Assembly (NCBI RefSeq): GCF_022201045.2
Contig: NC_068563.1
Coordinates: 4,836,001-4,900,000 of the forward strand
Direction of reading: 5' to 3'
Source: Citrus sinensis
Lineage: Eukaryota > Streptophyta > Magnoliopsida > Sapindales > Rutaceae
Length of the DNA stretch: 64,000 nt
The translations under genes were made by a program, and so were the position numbers. A model generated the notes under the pieces. It saw nothing but the letters and a program-made list of their open reading frames with translations. It did no database searches and was not told the origin of the DNA. Below, piece by piece: positions 44,078-56,602 of this stretch (its first letter is position 1; each line of letters starts with the position of its first letter).

Positions 44078-47000
44078 TCAAGTACCCCCACTAGGATAGA
44101 CACATCCATTGTAACCTACAATCACAAAAGCATTGATTCAGTAGAGCATTAAAATGCAGCACGTGGTGTACATCGACATGCATGTCAAAGCTTTCTTTTT
44201 ATATGCCTACTTTACTATGGACAATTTCTAATATGTATCGGTAAGGCACACGTTAATTTGATTCTTCCAAACCAATTTGTAAAAGAAGACAATAACTACA
44301 AAGCTAAAGCATAAAGGAAGCAGTTTTTGCCTATGGTTGTGGGGACACCAACTTATCAAGAGAATGCGATTACAAAAATCAAAAGCCGGTAGGCTTTTAG
44401 ACACCTAATCATGCATTGTGGGGAAGCTAATGCTGTAAAGAGAATATCATTATCAACTTTAATGTGAAGCTATTATTTCCATTAAATTATTTCACAGAGA
44501 CTTGTCCCCACAAAAGAAATATTGGGTACTTTTGTTCCCACTTCTCAGAAGTATTGATTTATGCACTACTGAAGTTGCTCAAGGAGCCACAGTTTGCAGA
44601 CATATGGACCAATATTAATTGATGCAGCCACCAACTTTTTAGGAACAAACAAGTTTCACAAAAGCTGAAGAGGTAGCTGAAGTTAATAAAAGAAACAATA
44701 ATGAAATTAAGCTTACTGGGATTTTGGGATGTGAGAGTTGCCGTTTTTGAGAAGTCGCAGTTCCATGGATTTTTTGCAGAAGTCTGATAGTAGAGATTCA
44801 TGGCAAAAGCAGCATGTGATGCTACTGTATTTGGTTCGAAACAGGCACCTCCTGGCTGGATAGGACTGCAATCGATGCCTTGGCTGCAGGCATAGTCAAG
44901 ACTTGCCTGCAGTTGTGCATCGGAGATGCCGGCCTTGGGCACACACCAACCAGCTGCTGTTGGTTTTGGTGATGGAGTCGTTGGAGTTTTTGGAGTTGAT
45001 GGAGTCACTGGAGCTGATGGAGTCTATAGATAGGAGGAAAAAAAAGTACAAAAGAAAATGAAGAGAACATCATCATCTATAGTATAGACCATATGAAAGA
45101 AATCAAACCAAAAAAGAGAACAACAATTGAGATAGAACATTTCAAATCCTCAACTTATCAATGAAGAGAATGAAGAGAACATCTAATTTCTCTAATATGA
45201 ATGCGTGGTTTCCTTTATTTTAGAAGAAATTTGATCTCAAAATGAACCATTTTTTCATCCAGTCCTGTTTGGAACTGAACTTGAACTTTCAAAGATTTTT
45301 TACACGCGTATTTTATTATCACTGAAGTCTCACAAAACATGCTAAAGAAAAAGAAATTCCATTATGGTTTAAAGAGTGGCAAGGTTGATTGTGTCTCACC
45401 TGGCTACTCTTTGAAATACCAACATCATATGCTGCTGAAAGGTCTGGCTTGAAGAGCCCAAATGAACGTTCAAAGGCAGGGCCAGGCTTCAAGTCCTCAT
45501 CATAGAGAGCAAAAATATATGTATCCACAGATTTTCCAGGCATCAATGGAGTTCCAGCCATTGATCTAAGGTGAGCAATCAAGTTCCCGTTATAGGCCTT
45601 GGCATTCTCAACACTAGGTCCAACCTCATTCGGGTCTCCGCGGTAAGGCCACCCTGTCTCTGCAACCACAATCTCCACATCCTTGAACCCCATTGCATTC
45701 AAGGCTGAATGTACGGCATCAACCTGCATAAACAATCAAGCCAATCAGCAAGTCGCAATACAATTCACATTGCCGCATCTTATCAATTTCAGTATGAACT
45801 ACTGTTTCAATAATTTGTAACAGCGGCAAAGTCATTCGAATTATTGGCAAGTTTGGCCCCACAAGTAATAAAATGCAACGTTAGGTGGTCCCTAGTTCAA
45901 TGTTCACAAGCAAATTTGATGACGTTTTTTACACGGTTTATTTTTTCATGTCCAATAATATTCGTTTCGTGGAAAGATTTTATCTACAATTATAATTATC
46001 GCAATGGCCAACCTGTCAGCTAGCACAATGGAGTCACATCAGCTTCATTCAAATGCCCTCAATAATTTCATGCAGTGAAAAAAAAAAAAAAAAACCACAA
46101 GAATCGTCTATTGATTTTAGCCAAGTGGAGATAAAAGCAGTGAGATTATCAAACACAATATAGATTTAAGAAAGTTAATTCTACCAACTACCAAATCCAT
46201 ATGCATTGCCAAATTATTATTGCTTTTGGGCAAGAAAATTGACATCAACAATTCAAGGAGAATGACTACATACAACGTTCATCCTCACTCCCCGTTAAAA
46301 AAAAATTCCAATTTTTTTTTTTTGTTAGACTTTTTTTTTTCTGACTGTAAACTAATAATTTATTATGTACAACATTATTGTACGACTTACCATGTTGGTA
46401 AAATAAACTAGAAAGTTCAAGGTATACAGAAAAAAACTAATAATAATTTTTAATTTTATATATTAATTATTTACGATTAATTTAGTACCAAATTTTTGCT
46501 CAACATAAAATTAATATCTAATTTTGAAAAATACTTAAATTATCCGGCAAAATTGACGAAAGTTTTATTGGAAACTGAATAAATATACACAATGAACCTA
46601 ACCTGACCTGAGCCCCACTCAAAGTAAATGTCTTTTGTTCACACTTACCACCGTCATGAAAAGTCCACGTGGATATCAGACCGAAACTCATTTTAAAAAA
46701 TAAATAAGTAAATAATATAATATTAATTTTATCCAAAAAAGGTTAAAACATTTGTAAAAAAAGGTTACATAATTTATTTTAAAATATAAATTAAAGAGAC
46801 TCCAGAAAGTCCTAGGTAAATCTTGTGGACACGTGGATAAGTTCGCGTTAGATGATGAACTTGCGCGGAAAGTTTGTCTCTACATTTTGATTAACTCTCG
46901 ACTCTTGTCCGTTGACCCTCCGCCTCCGGTCAACAGGTCTTCTAATAAAATTTTTATTTACAAGAAATTAAAATTTTATTTTTTTGATTCAAGATTTTTA

Positions 47001-48266
47001 AAATTATTGGTGCACTGACCTGGGCGTCGAACATGTTCATGTACTTGATCCCGGTCCCGGAGTCAACTCGTCCCGCGTTGGGTTGAAACAAACAGAAGGC
47101 AAGAGTCTCGGGTCTCGGGTCGCTTTGGTAAGCGAAAAACGGGTACGGGTTGATGGTAAAAGGGGAGCCGTGGTCTTTAAGAAACTGCAAAATCCCTCTC
47201 ATAGTGTCTTGGCGGATGAATGACCCGGAGGACGGCGGGTCGGATTGTGCCAACACGGACATCGCATGAACCGTTGACACCTTAATTTTCCCACCCAGTG
47301 AGGCCGCGTTGAGAGCGTTTTGCATATTTGTCATTGCCGGGAGAAGCTGACTGATTAGATTTTGGTCGTTTGATATCATCACCTGTCCAAATCATACCCA
47401 ATTTTTCAAAAAAATAAAAAATTGAAAACGTACAAATTTTATTTTATTTTATTTTTCTAAATTTGCAATTAGAAAACGTTACTTCATAAAATAAAAAGCC
47501 TTCTTCAGCTCACATTTTTCTATGAAAATTCTCTTTCTTGTTCCTGCTATAAATAGAAAACTATATCCTACAATTAAACTTATTCCACTCTGACATATTT
47601 AGCTATCATGTGCTACAAAGATAAAAAAGCTTTATAAATTTAACCAAAGAAATAAAGTAATAATAACAATTAAAAAATGAAAAAAAATAAAAATAAAATA
47701 AATAACTTCTAATTGACCTCATTCCCAACGGTGATGAGAATGATTTTGCTGGCGGGGTAAAAAGGCAACACGTTTGAGTTGATCCACTGAGTAGCGGCGT
47801 TGGGATCAGAAGCGAGAGCCGGAATATCTCCACTGGAAGCGCCAATTACAATACCGACCCCAGTGTTTGCTAGTGCTTTGATGATGGCCGGATCTGCACC
47901 GTAGAGCCTCAATTTCTGTATAGAAGTCGATTGCAGAAGCTTCGCTGTAGCCGCCGGCGGGGGCAGGTTATCCGCTACTTGGCCGTAGTTCACTCCGATG
48001 AATGACTGCGAACCTGTAGAAGAATTAAAAAAACAAAAAATTAAGCAAATTAAGTGTCAAACGAAAGAATTTTTGCTTCTCATATCTAAGTTTAGCTGTT
48101 TTCAAAAATTAAAAACCGACACGAATTCACACGTAATTTGACTGTTGAGTCTGTTGGATTTTATACAAAAAGATGATGATAAAGACTGTAACTTACTTGA
48201 GAAGTGAAGAACTTGAAAGAGGAGGAGAGAGACGAAGAGGAAGAGTGAGGAGTTGGAGTTGGCCAT
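44078..48266 (-). CDS. Glucan endo-1,3-beta-glucosidase, GH17 plus X8 (CBM43), complete
   Basis: Secreted enzyme that hydrolyses beta-1,3-glucan (callose) in the cell wall. Six exons: 48197-48266, 47718-48013, 47020-47382, 45400-45723, 44717-45023, 44078-44115 (465 codons). Residues 1-24 are a hydrophobic signal peptide (SLFLFVSLLLFQVL). GH17 starts at QSFIGVNYGQVADNLP. The acid/base Glu is E122 in ITVGNE and the nucleophile is E265 in VVAETGWP. A Thr/Pro linker (about 352-376, SPTPK-like repeats) leads to the X8/CBM43 module (WCVPKAG at 377, CSQGIDC, GGACFEPNT, YYQ, NPWNCDFS). The last 38-bp exon, beyond a 600-bp intron, adds SYNGCVYPSGGT and stop. That exon supplies the final Cys of the module. 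No hydrophobic tail follows, so no GPI anchor is predicted, unlike plasmodesmal X8 proteins. Resembles the At4g34480/glucanase 7 group and olive Ole e 9. Confidence 0.94.
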
Positions 48267-50151
48267 GGACAGAGAGAAATAGATGGAGAAGAAAGTGAAA
48301 TTTGTTGTGATGTGTTGTTGCTTGTGGCCTTGATTGGGAGAGCTATAGCTTCTTAAAATGATGTTGAGTCGTTAATTATATATATAATTTTTTTTTTTGA
48401 AAAGCGTTAATTATATTTTTAATTTTACAGAGAGAGGGGTCAAGGGAAGTTGATGAGGAGAAAGGGAAGCAACTTGCTACGAGACTGTAACGGCAAAAGT
48501 TTTGAATGGCAAACTGGCAGTTTCTGATTAAATTTCAAGATGCTCTCGCCGAATGGACCCCGCCGTGTCGTTTACATTTCCACGTTCGGTATATTTTTGT
48601 GAATTGGAGGGGTAAAAGTGTCATTAAATTTCTTCAAAATAATTTTTTGTGATGGCGTGGAAGGTAGGTGTGCCCTGCGTGAAGGTTATGCCTTCAGTAA
48701 AATCACCCGACAAAATTAATAATTTCAAGACTATTTCGTTTACTATAATAAATAAGTCAGATACCAATTGCTTAGTTGATAAGATTTCAAGTTGAGAAGA
48801 CGATTCAGTATTTCAGTCTCAATTAACACAAGTTTTAAATACATAACTCATCTTATATTATCAAATGTACAGTCCATTCGACGTTCCATTCCGGGAAGAC
48901 CACGCAACCACAGCATTATACCAATTTTGCATATCCACTTCAATCTTTATAGAGAAAAAGAAGGGGATAGGTGGCGGGTTCCTATTGGGCCAGAAGTTAC
49001 CGACTGTAGAAGCAAAGCCAAAGTGCTCCCATTGGGGAGTCGATCCCGGCCACCACCTAGCCCAGTGTGGATTTACAAGAACAGATGGCCGCACTCGCGC
49101 TCGTCAAAAAGTGATCATATCTCACCGGCATCATTAGAGTTCGGTAATTCCACTATAACATAAAGTATTAATAACAGACTTTATTGAAACAAAAAGCACC
49201 AATGAGAGGGCTTTCTCGTCTTCGCATGTTACATGTGCGAACTTAAGTTGCAAGTAAACAGGTACAACTTTTACGCAACAGATAATTACAATTACTCTGT
49301 TTGAGAATACAAATTATTTGATACCTTATGAATTACTTGCAACAGGTAAGACCGTTTCTCTAGTGACGATCGATCACAGCCTATCTTCTTATTTAATTAT
49401 TGTTTTTAACGACGACAAATCAATGGACCACAGCTTTTCTATTTTGATTTTTATCCAGACATCAAAGGCTAGAGAGAAACCCACAGTGAACTGCAAAAAT
49501 TGTTAAGAGACATAGGGCACCGATCACATTGCCATGATAATGTGTGCCCCCACCACCATGTGGCCATCTCATCTCCGGCCAAAATGCATAGCATAATGTA
49601 CAACATTGTCGTCATTAACCCATCGATTGCACCCCATGGCCAAACATTATCATAGGCTACATACTACATGTCAAGCTCAAGCACAGAAAGACTTGAGAAC
49701 CATTGCATTTGCACATGCGTTTTCTAGTTCTGGTATTACCCTTGTATTGAAGGGCATCCAAAGTTCAAATCCATTTCAAGTAACAACTATGTTTCCAAAA
49801 CAACAAGTTCTAAAAGTGCAGAGGAGAGTAGAGAGTACAATATCAATATAACTTTTAGAAACTATGCAAACAAATACATAAGAGGTACAAGTTCTCATTA
49901 CAACACAATCGCCAGAAGATTAAAAAAACCTTACAAGACATGTCTAAAAGCAAACAAATCAAAATTCTTGAAGAAAATGCCAATAGTTTGGGAAACCAAA
50001 GGACACAAGTGATGGATGATGACCGTGCCCTGATTATATAGACAGCAAATAAATCAAGGGCAAGAAAAAATAGAAGCCACCCTCAAGCCATCCAAGGAAA
50101 TTAATGAAATAAAAGAAGTTGATCCTATATTGACAGCTAAAAGTGTCTATT
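48267..50151. other. Glucanase promoter and CAP1 3' flank
   Basis: 48267-48600 is the glucanase 5' region with a short TA-rich tract. A GC-richer patch at 48860-49140 is open on both strands (see findings). 49500-50151 is probably CAP1 3'UTR and downstream DNA. No RNA gene recognised. Confidence 0.45.
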
Positions 50152-53100
50152 TCACCCTCCAGAGTGGGAGACTGGAGTTGTTTCAAAATGGCCATCCTTG
50201 TATGTGTGAACAAATTGTTGTGGCAAAGCATGCTCCGCCTACAATGAAACAGATGGTAAGGATAAAGCCCAGGAAGCCAAAATTTTATTACATTCTGGTT
50301 TGTTAGTCTGAAAACATAATTCAAGTAGACTCATTTTAAAGCAGATGCTGAAAAAGCAATGCTGATAATGAATCTCCATAAAACAATCATGTAGAAATAT
50401 TAATGCCAATTCATGACTCGGTAAATATCTAGACCCACTGTTTCAGGCTATTAGAAATAACTTTCCATACTGTTCCAGCCAACAATCCACGTGTGATTCT
50501 AGAGTAAATTACCCAAATAACCCAATTTGACCAAATGTTAAGTAACTTACAAATTAATAGCACATACAAATGTTATATTATCATATGCACAAGGAAAATG
50601 GAGAAAAATTATAATTAAAGACACTTTCAGGAGCAGACAAGTAAAATAACAGAATAGTAACACCAAAACATACCCAATCACTGTCAGGCCCAGCACCAGG
50701 TACCAACACATTGATTTCGCTAGACTTGGCTGTCGTTATAGATGCCCCCAAAGAATCTTGGCTCAAATATAACTGGCAACCTCCTGTGTTGTCCACTGAA
50801 ATAGTTGGAGCTGAACCCTACAAGAGCAACAATAAGTGGACATACATTACAACACATTTAATATATTTTAAATGCACGGCCATTACCGCTATATTAAAGG
50901 TAATACAAGACACTAAGAGAAACTCAACAGAGTCCAAATTCAATTTAACATCAGAAAAAATTTAAAAGCATAATACAATTAGACCAAGGGTTAAATAAAA
51001 TAGATACCTGACATTGGGCCTCAACACCATTGCAATTTACAATCTCAAAAGCAGCCACGACATCCTATTCATCCATGCCAAGAACATCAACTCGGTATAA
51101 AGCATTTTATAACTCATGCTCCCATAACAAGAAATATAAAGGTTATCTCTCTCTAAAATATTGCAAACTAACCTTAAAAACAACTCCCATCTTCGTGCAT
51201 TTGTCAATTGTAATATTGTTCACTTTCCCTGCACAATTTGGAATAATATAAATTGCTCATAGCTTTGAATGGGAATCCAAACAATAAAAACTTGAGAACT
51301 CTTGGCATGATAAGTAAACAACCATACAACATACAAGTGAATTTCCTTTTTTAAAGCATGCACACTCATGAGGCTCAAACCCATGAACTGAGTCCTAGGG
51401 AGCCAGCTCCTTACCAGTAGAGTTAGACCTTGGCCTCAAACATGTAAGTAAATTAACAGATGAAAAATCCAAATTAAAAAAAAAAAAAAAATCGGCAGAT
51501 TGATCAACAATAATAACCTTGAATCTGCAAAACAGAATCTTTGCATCCAAACACATATACAGATTGTTTTGCATCACAATCATCAATAACTAAGTTCTTT
51601 CTTCCAATTTGATTCTCAACAACCCACCTGCAAGGAAATAATAGAGAAGCATCAAACAAATATGACTATTGCATCAAATCCATCCTTTAAAAGCAAACCA
51701 GAGATATACATCATGGTATACTTACTTGCGACCCATTTGAAGCTCTAATTTGGGAGGTCCTGCTTTGGAAAAAGAAGGTGAACTAGTACGACTTTCCTTT
51801 TCACCAGCAGCAACAACACCACTTCTGTCTGCACGGTTTTTGGTCTTCATATCAGCCGTGACCTTTCTTAAACCTAGAAAGCAATCAAGTTAAATTATTT
51901 AGCTGTTCAAAGTTCCGTGCTCAATATTTAACAGAAAGGCGAGATGAGAGAAAATTACCAGCTGTAACGGGCTTCGAACTAATTTCTTGAAAAACAGCAG
52001 CCATTCCTTCTTTTGGGCGTGATGAAGATGCCTGAGAATATTCAGAACTGAAGAGAGAAGAAGGTGGAGGGGGTGGAGGGGCAGGGGCACCTGGTTTATG
52101 AGCAGGGGCAGTTGGTGAAGGAGCTTTAGCTGGAGCAGATGTCACTGTTTTACCAGTAGCACTCCACACTGGGCCCAAAGGATAATGACTCTTAACATAA
52201 TCCCTCAAACCAGGTAAATACAACTCCTTGAGAGCTCTGGCCCACTCAACATGATTGGGGTCTTTGCTTCTGTACTCAACAAGAATCTGAATATCATGAC
52301 ACCAAATGTCAACAATAAATTTTTTGCTAATGAAAACGCTGAATAAATCTCAACATGATTGGGCTCCCAGATTATCAAAAAATTGAATTGAGAAAATTAG
52401 TGCATGCTAATTTTTCCTTTTATTTTCACTTGTTTAGAAAATGAATTAAGCACGAGTAAAAGTTTGGCTCATGGAAACATCACATAAAAATACTTCATCA
52501 TGATCATCGTGAGATATATTTGCAAAGCAAGATTCATAGATGGGCATCCTTTTTATGATGCCAATACAGTTGTCCTTGCTTGCATACTCTACCACAAAAC
52601 AATAGAAATCTTGAATGCCAACAGACAGCTCTAAAATGTCAACTGCCGGCTCTTACATATACAAATAGTACCTTATTGCTGTAAAATTCAGCCATTTGCC
52701 AACTTTCTTCCACGTGTGCAATAGGCATGCTCATACCTTAAAACAAGAAACACCACCAAAATTGAAAGTGAAGAAAATAACAGACTCACTACTAAAACAT
52801 AATAATTACTGGACATTTCTCTTACCACAATCTTTGCCCGTATATGCAATCCAAGCTAAAGCTGTGAGACTGTCAGCAGCAGACTTCAAGTGGTTGAAGA
52901 AATCAGATCGCCTCCCTTCTGTCATAGCATTTGCTTTCATAATCACTTCATTCAATGGTTTGAGAAATTCAGCCAAACCCGCAAGGTCAGGTTTCTGTAA
53001 CATAAGAACAGATCCCACACAACACCAAACCAATTCAATTCACAGGAAATGGATTTATGAAGTACAATCAAACACCAAATGCTTAAGCCCAGTTCTCAAT

Positions 53101-54099
53101 TCAGTCTTCTCCTTTATTCTTAATCAAATCCTCAGAAATTACTCAGAGAACTAATAACAATAAATTTCAAAAAGTCTCGTCCCCATAAAGAGACAATATC
53201 ACCAACTTATCTTCACACATTGGAATTTTTTTTTTTCAATTGCATTTTCACCATCAATTTTTCAATGCATTGACCACTCTCTTTAGCACTCCCCTGGCAA
53301 TAATTAGCAAGCTTTACATTATCAAGACAATTTTCCCTAGATCAAATGCAATTCAAGTTAATCCACACTAACTGTGTCGGATAGAGACATATTATCTAAA
53401 TCAAATTCTCAAAGAGCTCAATAAGCATATCCTGAGTTGGTACGGAAATGGGATCTGCAATAGTAGGATACGTGAGATTCATATGAGAAAACATAAGTAA
53501 ACGAGCCACCACTTGAGCCTCTAAAAGACAAGGGTACATGAACAGCCATTTGATCCCCATAAAGTCTTCGTTGAATTCCTTATACATTCGAATATCAGTA
53601 AATGAAATGAAATGCATCCATACCCTTATAATTGAATCCACATTCTAATATTCAATAAGGCAAAAGAAACAAAATGAAATTAATACACATCTATTCGAAT
53701 CACAAGTTCACAACTGCAAGCATTCATAAACAAACAAATAAAAACATATCCAAACGACGTCCTATCATCCAATCCAACATCCTTTCTACTCATTTCACAT
53801 AATTAATTTCACAAATCACCAACCTGGGTTTGTTTGACTTTAACTAGAAGCTCCTTCTGTGCACTGAAAGCTTGCTCAACAATCTTCGTCGCGTCCAGCA
53901 CTTGTCCTCCGATTTTCTCAGCAGCAGCCGAAACCCTACCCACATACTGCGACATCAGATCATCATAAGCCTTGATAGACGGATCCGACGCCGCGTCAGC
54001 TCCATCGTCGAAACTCTCCACACCACTGCCTCCGCGAACCGATATCGCCTCCAGCCGGGACACCGCGGCCTCCAGCCGCTGTATCAGCTTCTCGTCCAT
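50152..54099 (-). CDS. CAP1: Cyclase-associated protein (CAP1), complete
   Basis: Actin-monomer regulator that speeds nucleotide exchange on G-actin and cooperates with ADF/cofilin and profilin in the cytosol. Ten exons: 53824-54099, 52826-52994, 52672-52736, 51959-52286, 51726-51873, 51518-51627, 51173-51228, 51008-51064, 50674-50817, 50152-50238 (479 codons; Arabidopsis CAP1 is 476). The N-terminal [19 protein letters not shown] is the oligomerising helix. The helical folded domain runs to about 215 ([52 protein letters not shown]). A proline stretch at 240-245 is a likely profilin site. The beta-helix CARP domain follows from about 310 ([36 protein letters not shown]) and ends in [20 protein letters not shown]. 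An in-frame ATG 15 bp upstream (54114) is possible, but MDEKLIQ matches the family start. Near-identical exon phases to known plant CAPs are expected but not checked. Confidence 0.95.
51355..51440 (-). mobile_element. Possible tRNA-derived SINE in CAP1 intron 6
   Basis: On the minus strand 'GTCTAACTCTACTGGTAAGGAG' resembles a tRNA A-box region. 'GGGTTTGAGCCTC' about 35 nt later is a B-box match. It lies within the CAP1 intron between 51228 and 51518, in sense orientation. Tail and target duplication are not evident, so it may be a tRNA pseudogene fragment. Confidence 0.45.
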
Positions 54100-54114
54100 G
54101 GCTATAAAGCCCAA

Positions 54115-55504
54115 AGCTTGACTCTCTCACTCTATATTACAAAGAGATCTGGTGATGCGTGTGTTAGTGGTTACCAGTGTTTATGTCGAGCTTTGAGAAT
54201 TTTTTTTCCCCCAACTTTTAATTTTACGCCGAAAGTGTAAGAGATGAGTGGATTTTCGGTTAGTGCTGTTTGGCGCGGGCTTTGGTAAAGAGACGGTGAG
54301 TTCGAGCGAATACTAAGTGACGCGTGTCGCATAGAGATGAGATATCGGCGGTTCTTGCGCTGTGAAACACCTGTTAACTGAATAGAAGAGTGAATGAAGG
54401 GGGATTTAAAGAATGTGTAGGGTAGGGTCCACGAAGTAGGGAGCACGTGAACCGTTGATTCTGCTTGGCCTTGTCTCAGTCGCACGATCAGCATACTCTT
54501 CCAATCAGATAAGCTGCGATTTGAAAGGCATAAAGTTATATTCATTTTGGGGGGAAAAAATGTTCACATAAAATCAAAAAGATTATCAATTTACGCTTTA
54601 TGGTCAACTGGGGATTATTACGACTTATAAAATAATTCGTTAACTAGTATGTCGATGAAATAATCAATTGCACAAATAAACAGCCAAGTGTTAGTTAAAA
54701 TTTTTTATCAATATTATTAAATTTATTGTTTCGTATATAAACAATCAAACTATCATTTATCACATATGATTTCAAAGATGATTTTTCACAAATTTTATTA
54801 CTGAAAACGTTCGCTCTAGTATTATTAGAGAGACTGAAAGAATTAATCTTATTTTTGAGAATTGAAAATATTTTGAGTGGTGGGCTATCATTATTTTTAA
54901 TTAAAATATAAGTTTTTATAATTCTTAAAAGTTAAATTTTAAATTTTATGAGAATTTATAATTTATAGTAATTATTTTAATAAATTTTTTATGGGGCTAA
55001 TTAAAAAATTAAAATATTTTTCTTTTTTAATTTTAGAATTTTTTTTTTAGCCAGTGGGGGCTTAAGCCCCCCCTAATCACATGCTAGATCCGCCCCTGGT
55101 TCCTACTACCATTGGTCACCAAAGTACAACTTTATTATGTTCTAATACAATACAAAATCATTAAACCTTTATCAATCAATACCTAAAGTAAATATAACAC
55201 ATTAAAAAGTTGGTTTTGTATTACAAATAATTAATATACTTATTAAGAGAGTCTATGTGCGGCATGAATTGGACCCTAGGCAATAATTCTTAAATGAAAT
55301 TATTGCGTATCCTAGATGCCTAATTAAATTAACTAACCATTAAGCTTTAAAATTCATTCTCAAATCTCAACTATATGAATCAAAGCACAATTCACAATCA
55401 TGTCACTTCCAACACGCCTTTTGACACACATGAACTAAAAAAATTAAAGCAATCATGGAGGTGTGGTGACCCGGCTATGATACGGGTACTAGAAGGACAT
55501 TGGA
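54115..55504. other. CAP1 5' flank and AT-rich spacer
   Basis: 54115-54540 is GC-richer and likely CAP1 5'UTR and promoter. The rest is AT-rich. At about 55060-55100 'gggggcttaagccccccc' and 'gatccgcccctgg' form an end resembling hAT-type termini (CAGGGGCGGATC on the minus strand); the partner end was not found. Confidence 0.45.
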
Positions 55505-56032
55505 GGGCATGTTTGTCGTGCCGCATAAAGCGGGTCTGAATTGTATTTTAAAACCTGACCCTCGTTTGGTGCGCAAACCAAATAATACCTGGTCTGATTA
55601 AATTCACCAGACCAATCTTTTATAACACTTGACCCCCCACCCACCCCAGGTTTAAGCCGGTCTCCTCAAATTTTAGCTTAAATATTGTTTTATATTTGTT
55701 TTTGTGATATTTTATTTAAGTTAATTTATTTTTATTAATTAAAACATTTAAATTTCACCGATAACAACATTTGACAATAGCTGGTGCCACAGTTACTTTC
55801 AGTAGTTGGATCCATAGTTGCACAGTTATATTAACTGAATTTAATGACTGAAAGCAACTGTGGTATGGTATCACAGTTGCAACATAGTTGGACCCTATAA
55901 AAATATTTATTTACATAATACAGTGCATACAACACTAAATATAGTATTATATTAAATTTATTACACTATAACACAATACATTACAATCCAATTCAATCTA
56001 GTACGGTACGGTGCCGCGCACCAAACACACCC
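55505..56032. mobile_element. MITE with GGGYRTGTTTG ends, carrying a nested MITE
   Basis: The left end GGGCATGTTTGTCGTGCCGC and the right end, read on the opposite strand as GGGTGTGTTTGGTGCGCGGC, match at most positions. Body of about 530 bp without coding capacity. Such 'GTGTTTGG' ends are common among plant hAT-like and other small elements. A palindromic MITE (55775-55897) lies inside, so this element is older. No target duplication identified. Confidence 0.55.
55775..55897. mobile_element. Palindromic MITE, third copy of the GCAACTGTGG family
   Basis: Shares 'gaatttaatgact' and the hairpin arm 'gcaactgtggtatggtatcacagttgc' motif with the 38.0-kb copy. The left arm 'ggtgccacagtta' is shortened. 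It ends in 'caacatagttggacc'. Nested inside the element at 55505-56032. Confidence 0.65.
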
Positions 56033-56602
56033 GTAGGGCACAACACAACACAAAACATAAATGCAGAGAGAGATCAACTGTTGCCCGCTGGGCCTCTGGG
56101 TTGCTGTAATGGCAGGGAATAGACAATTACAACAAACATTTGATCCCTGTCATCAAAATTTCTGTAAAAATAATGCAGGAATATTTCAAGTTCAGTGAAA
56201 GCAACACAATACTGCCTTGTATGATAACTATCTATAATTGTATTGTTTGGTGACCGAATTTTGAAGTGTTTCCTTAGCTTCAAAACTGAGCTAACAGTGT
56301 TCTACAGTAAAATATAGTAGGAGTGAATCAAATGAAAAAAGAAATGACTACACTGCTTTGCTTTTACTTTATCTGTAATCCAAAGAAATTGGAGACTTAT
56401 AGAAAACTCTTGAACAATACTCAGTGTCAAGGAATAATCTGACAAAATATTGCGATATTCAAATATTAAAGTAGTACATATTTACAAGGCTTGTTTAGAT
56501 GGAAGATAAATGCTGCAATATATCGACAAAAGGCATTAAAAAACCAAAAAAGAAATGAAAGTGAAGCAATATATGCACATCCAAAGCTTAAAATGACAAC
56601 AA

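Noticed and set aside
54100..54114. Upstream in-frame ATG for CAP1 (adds five residues)
   Set aside because: The family start corresponds to MDEKLIQ; the upstream ATG is possible but less likely.
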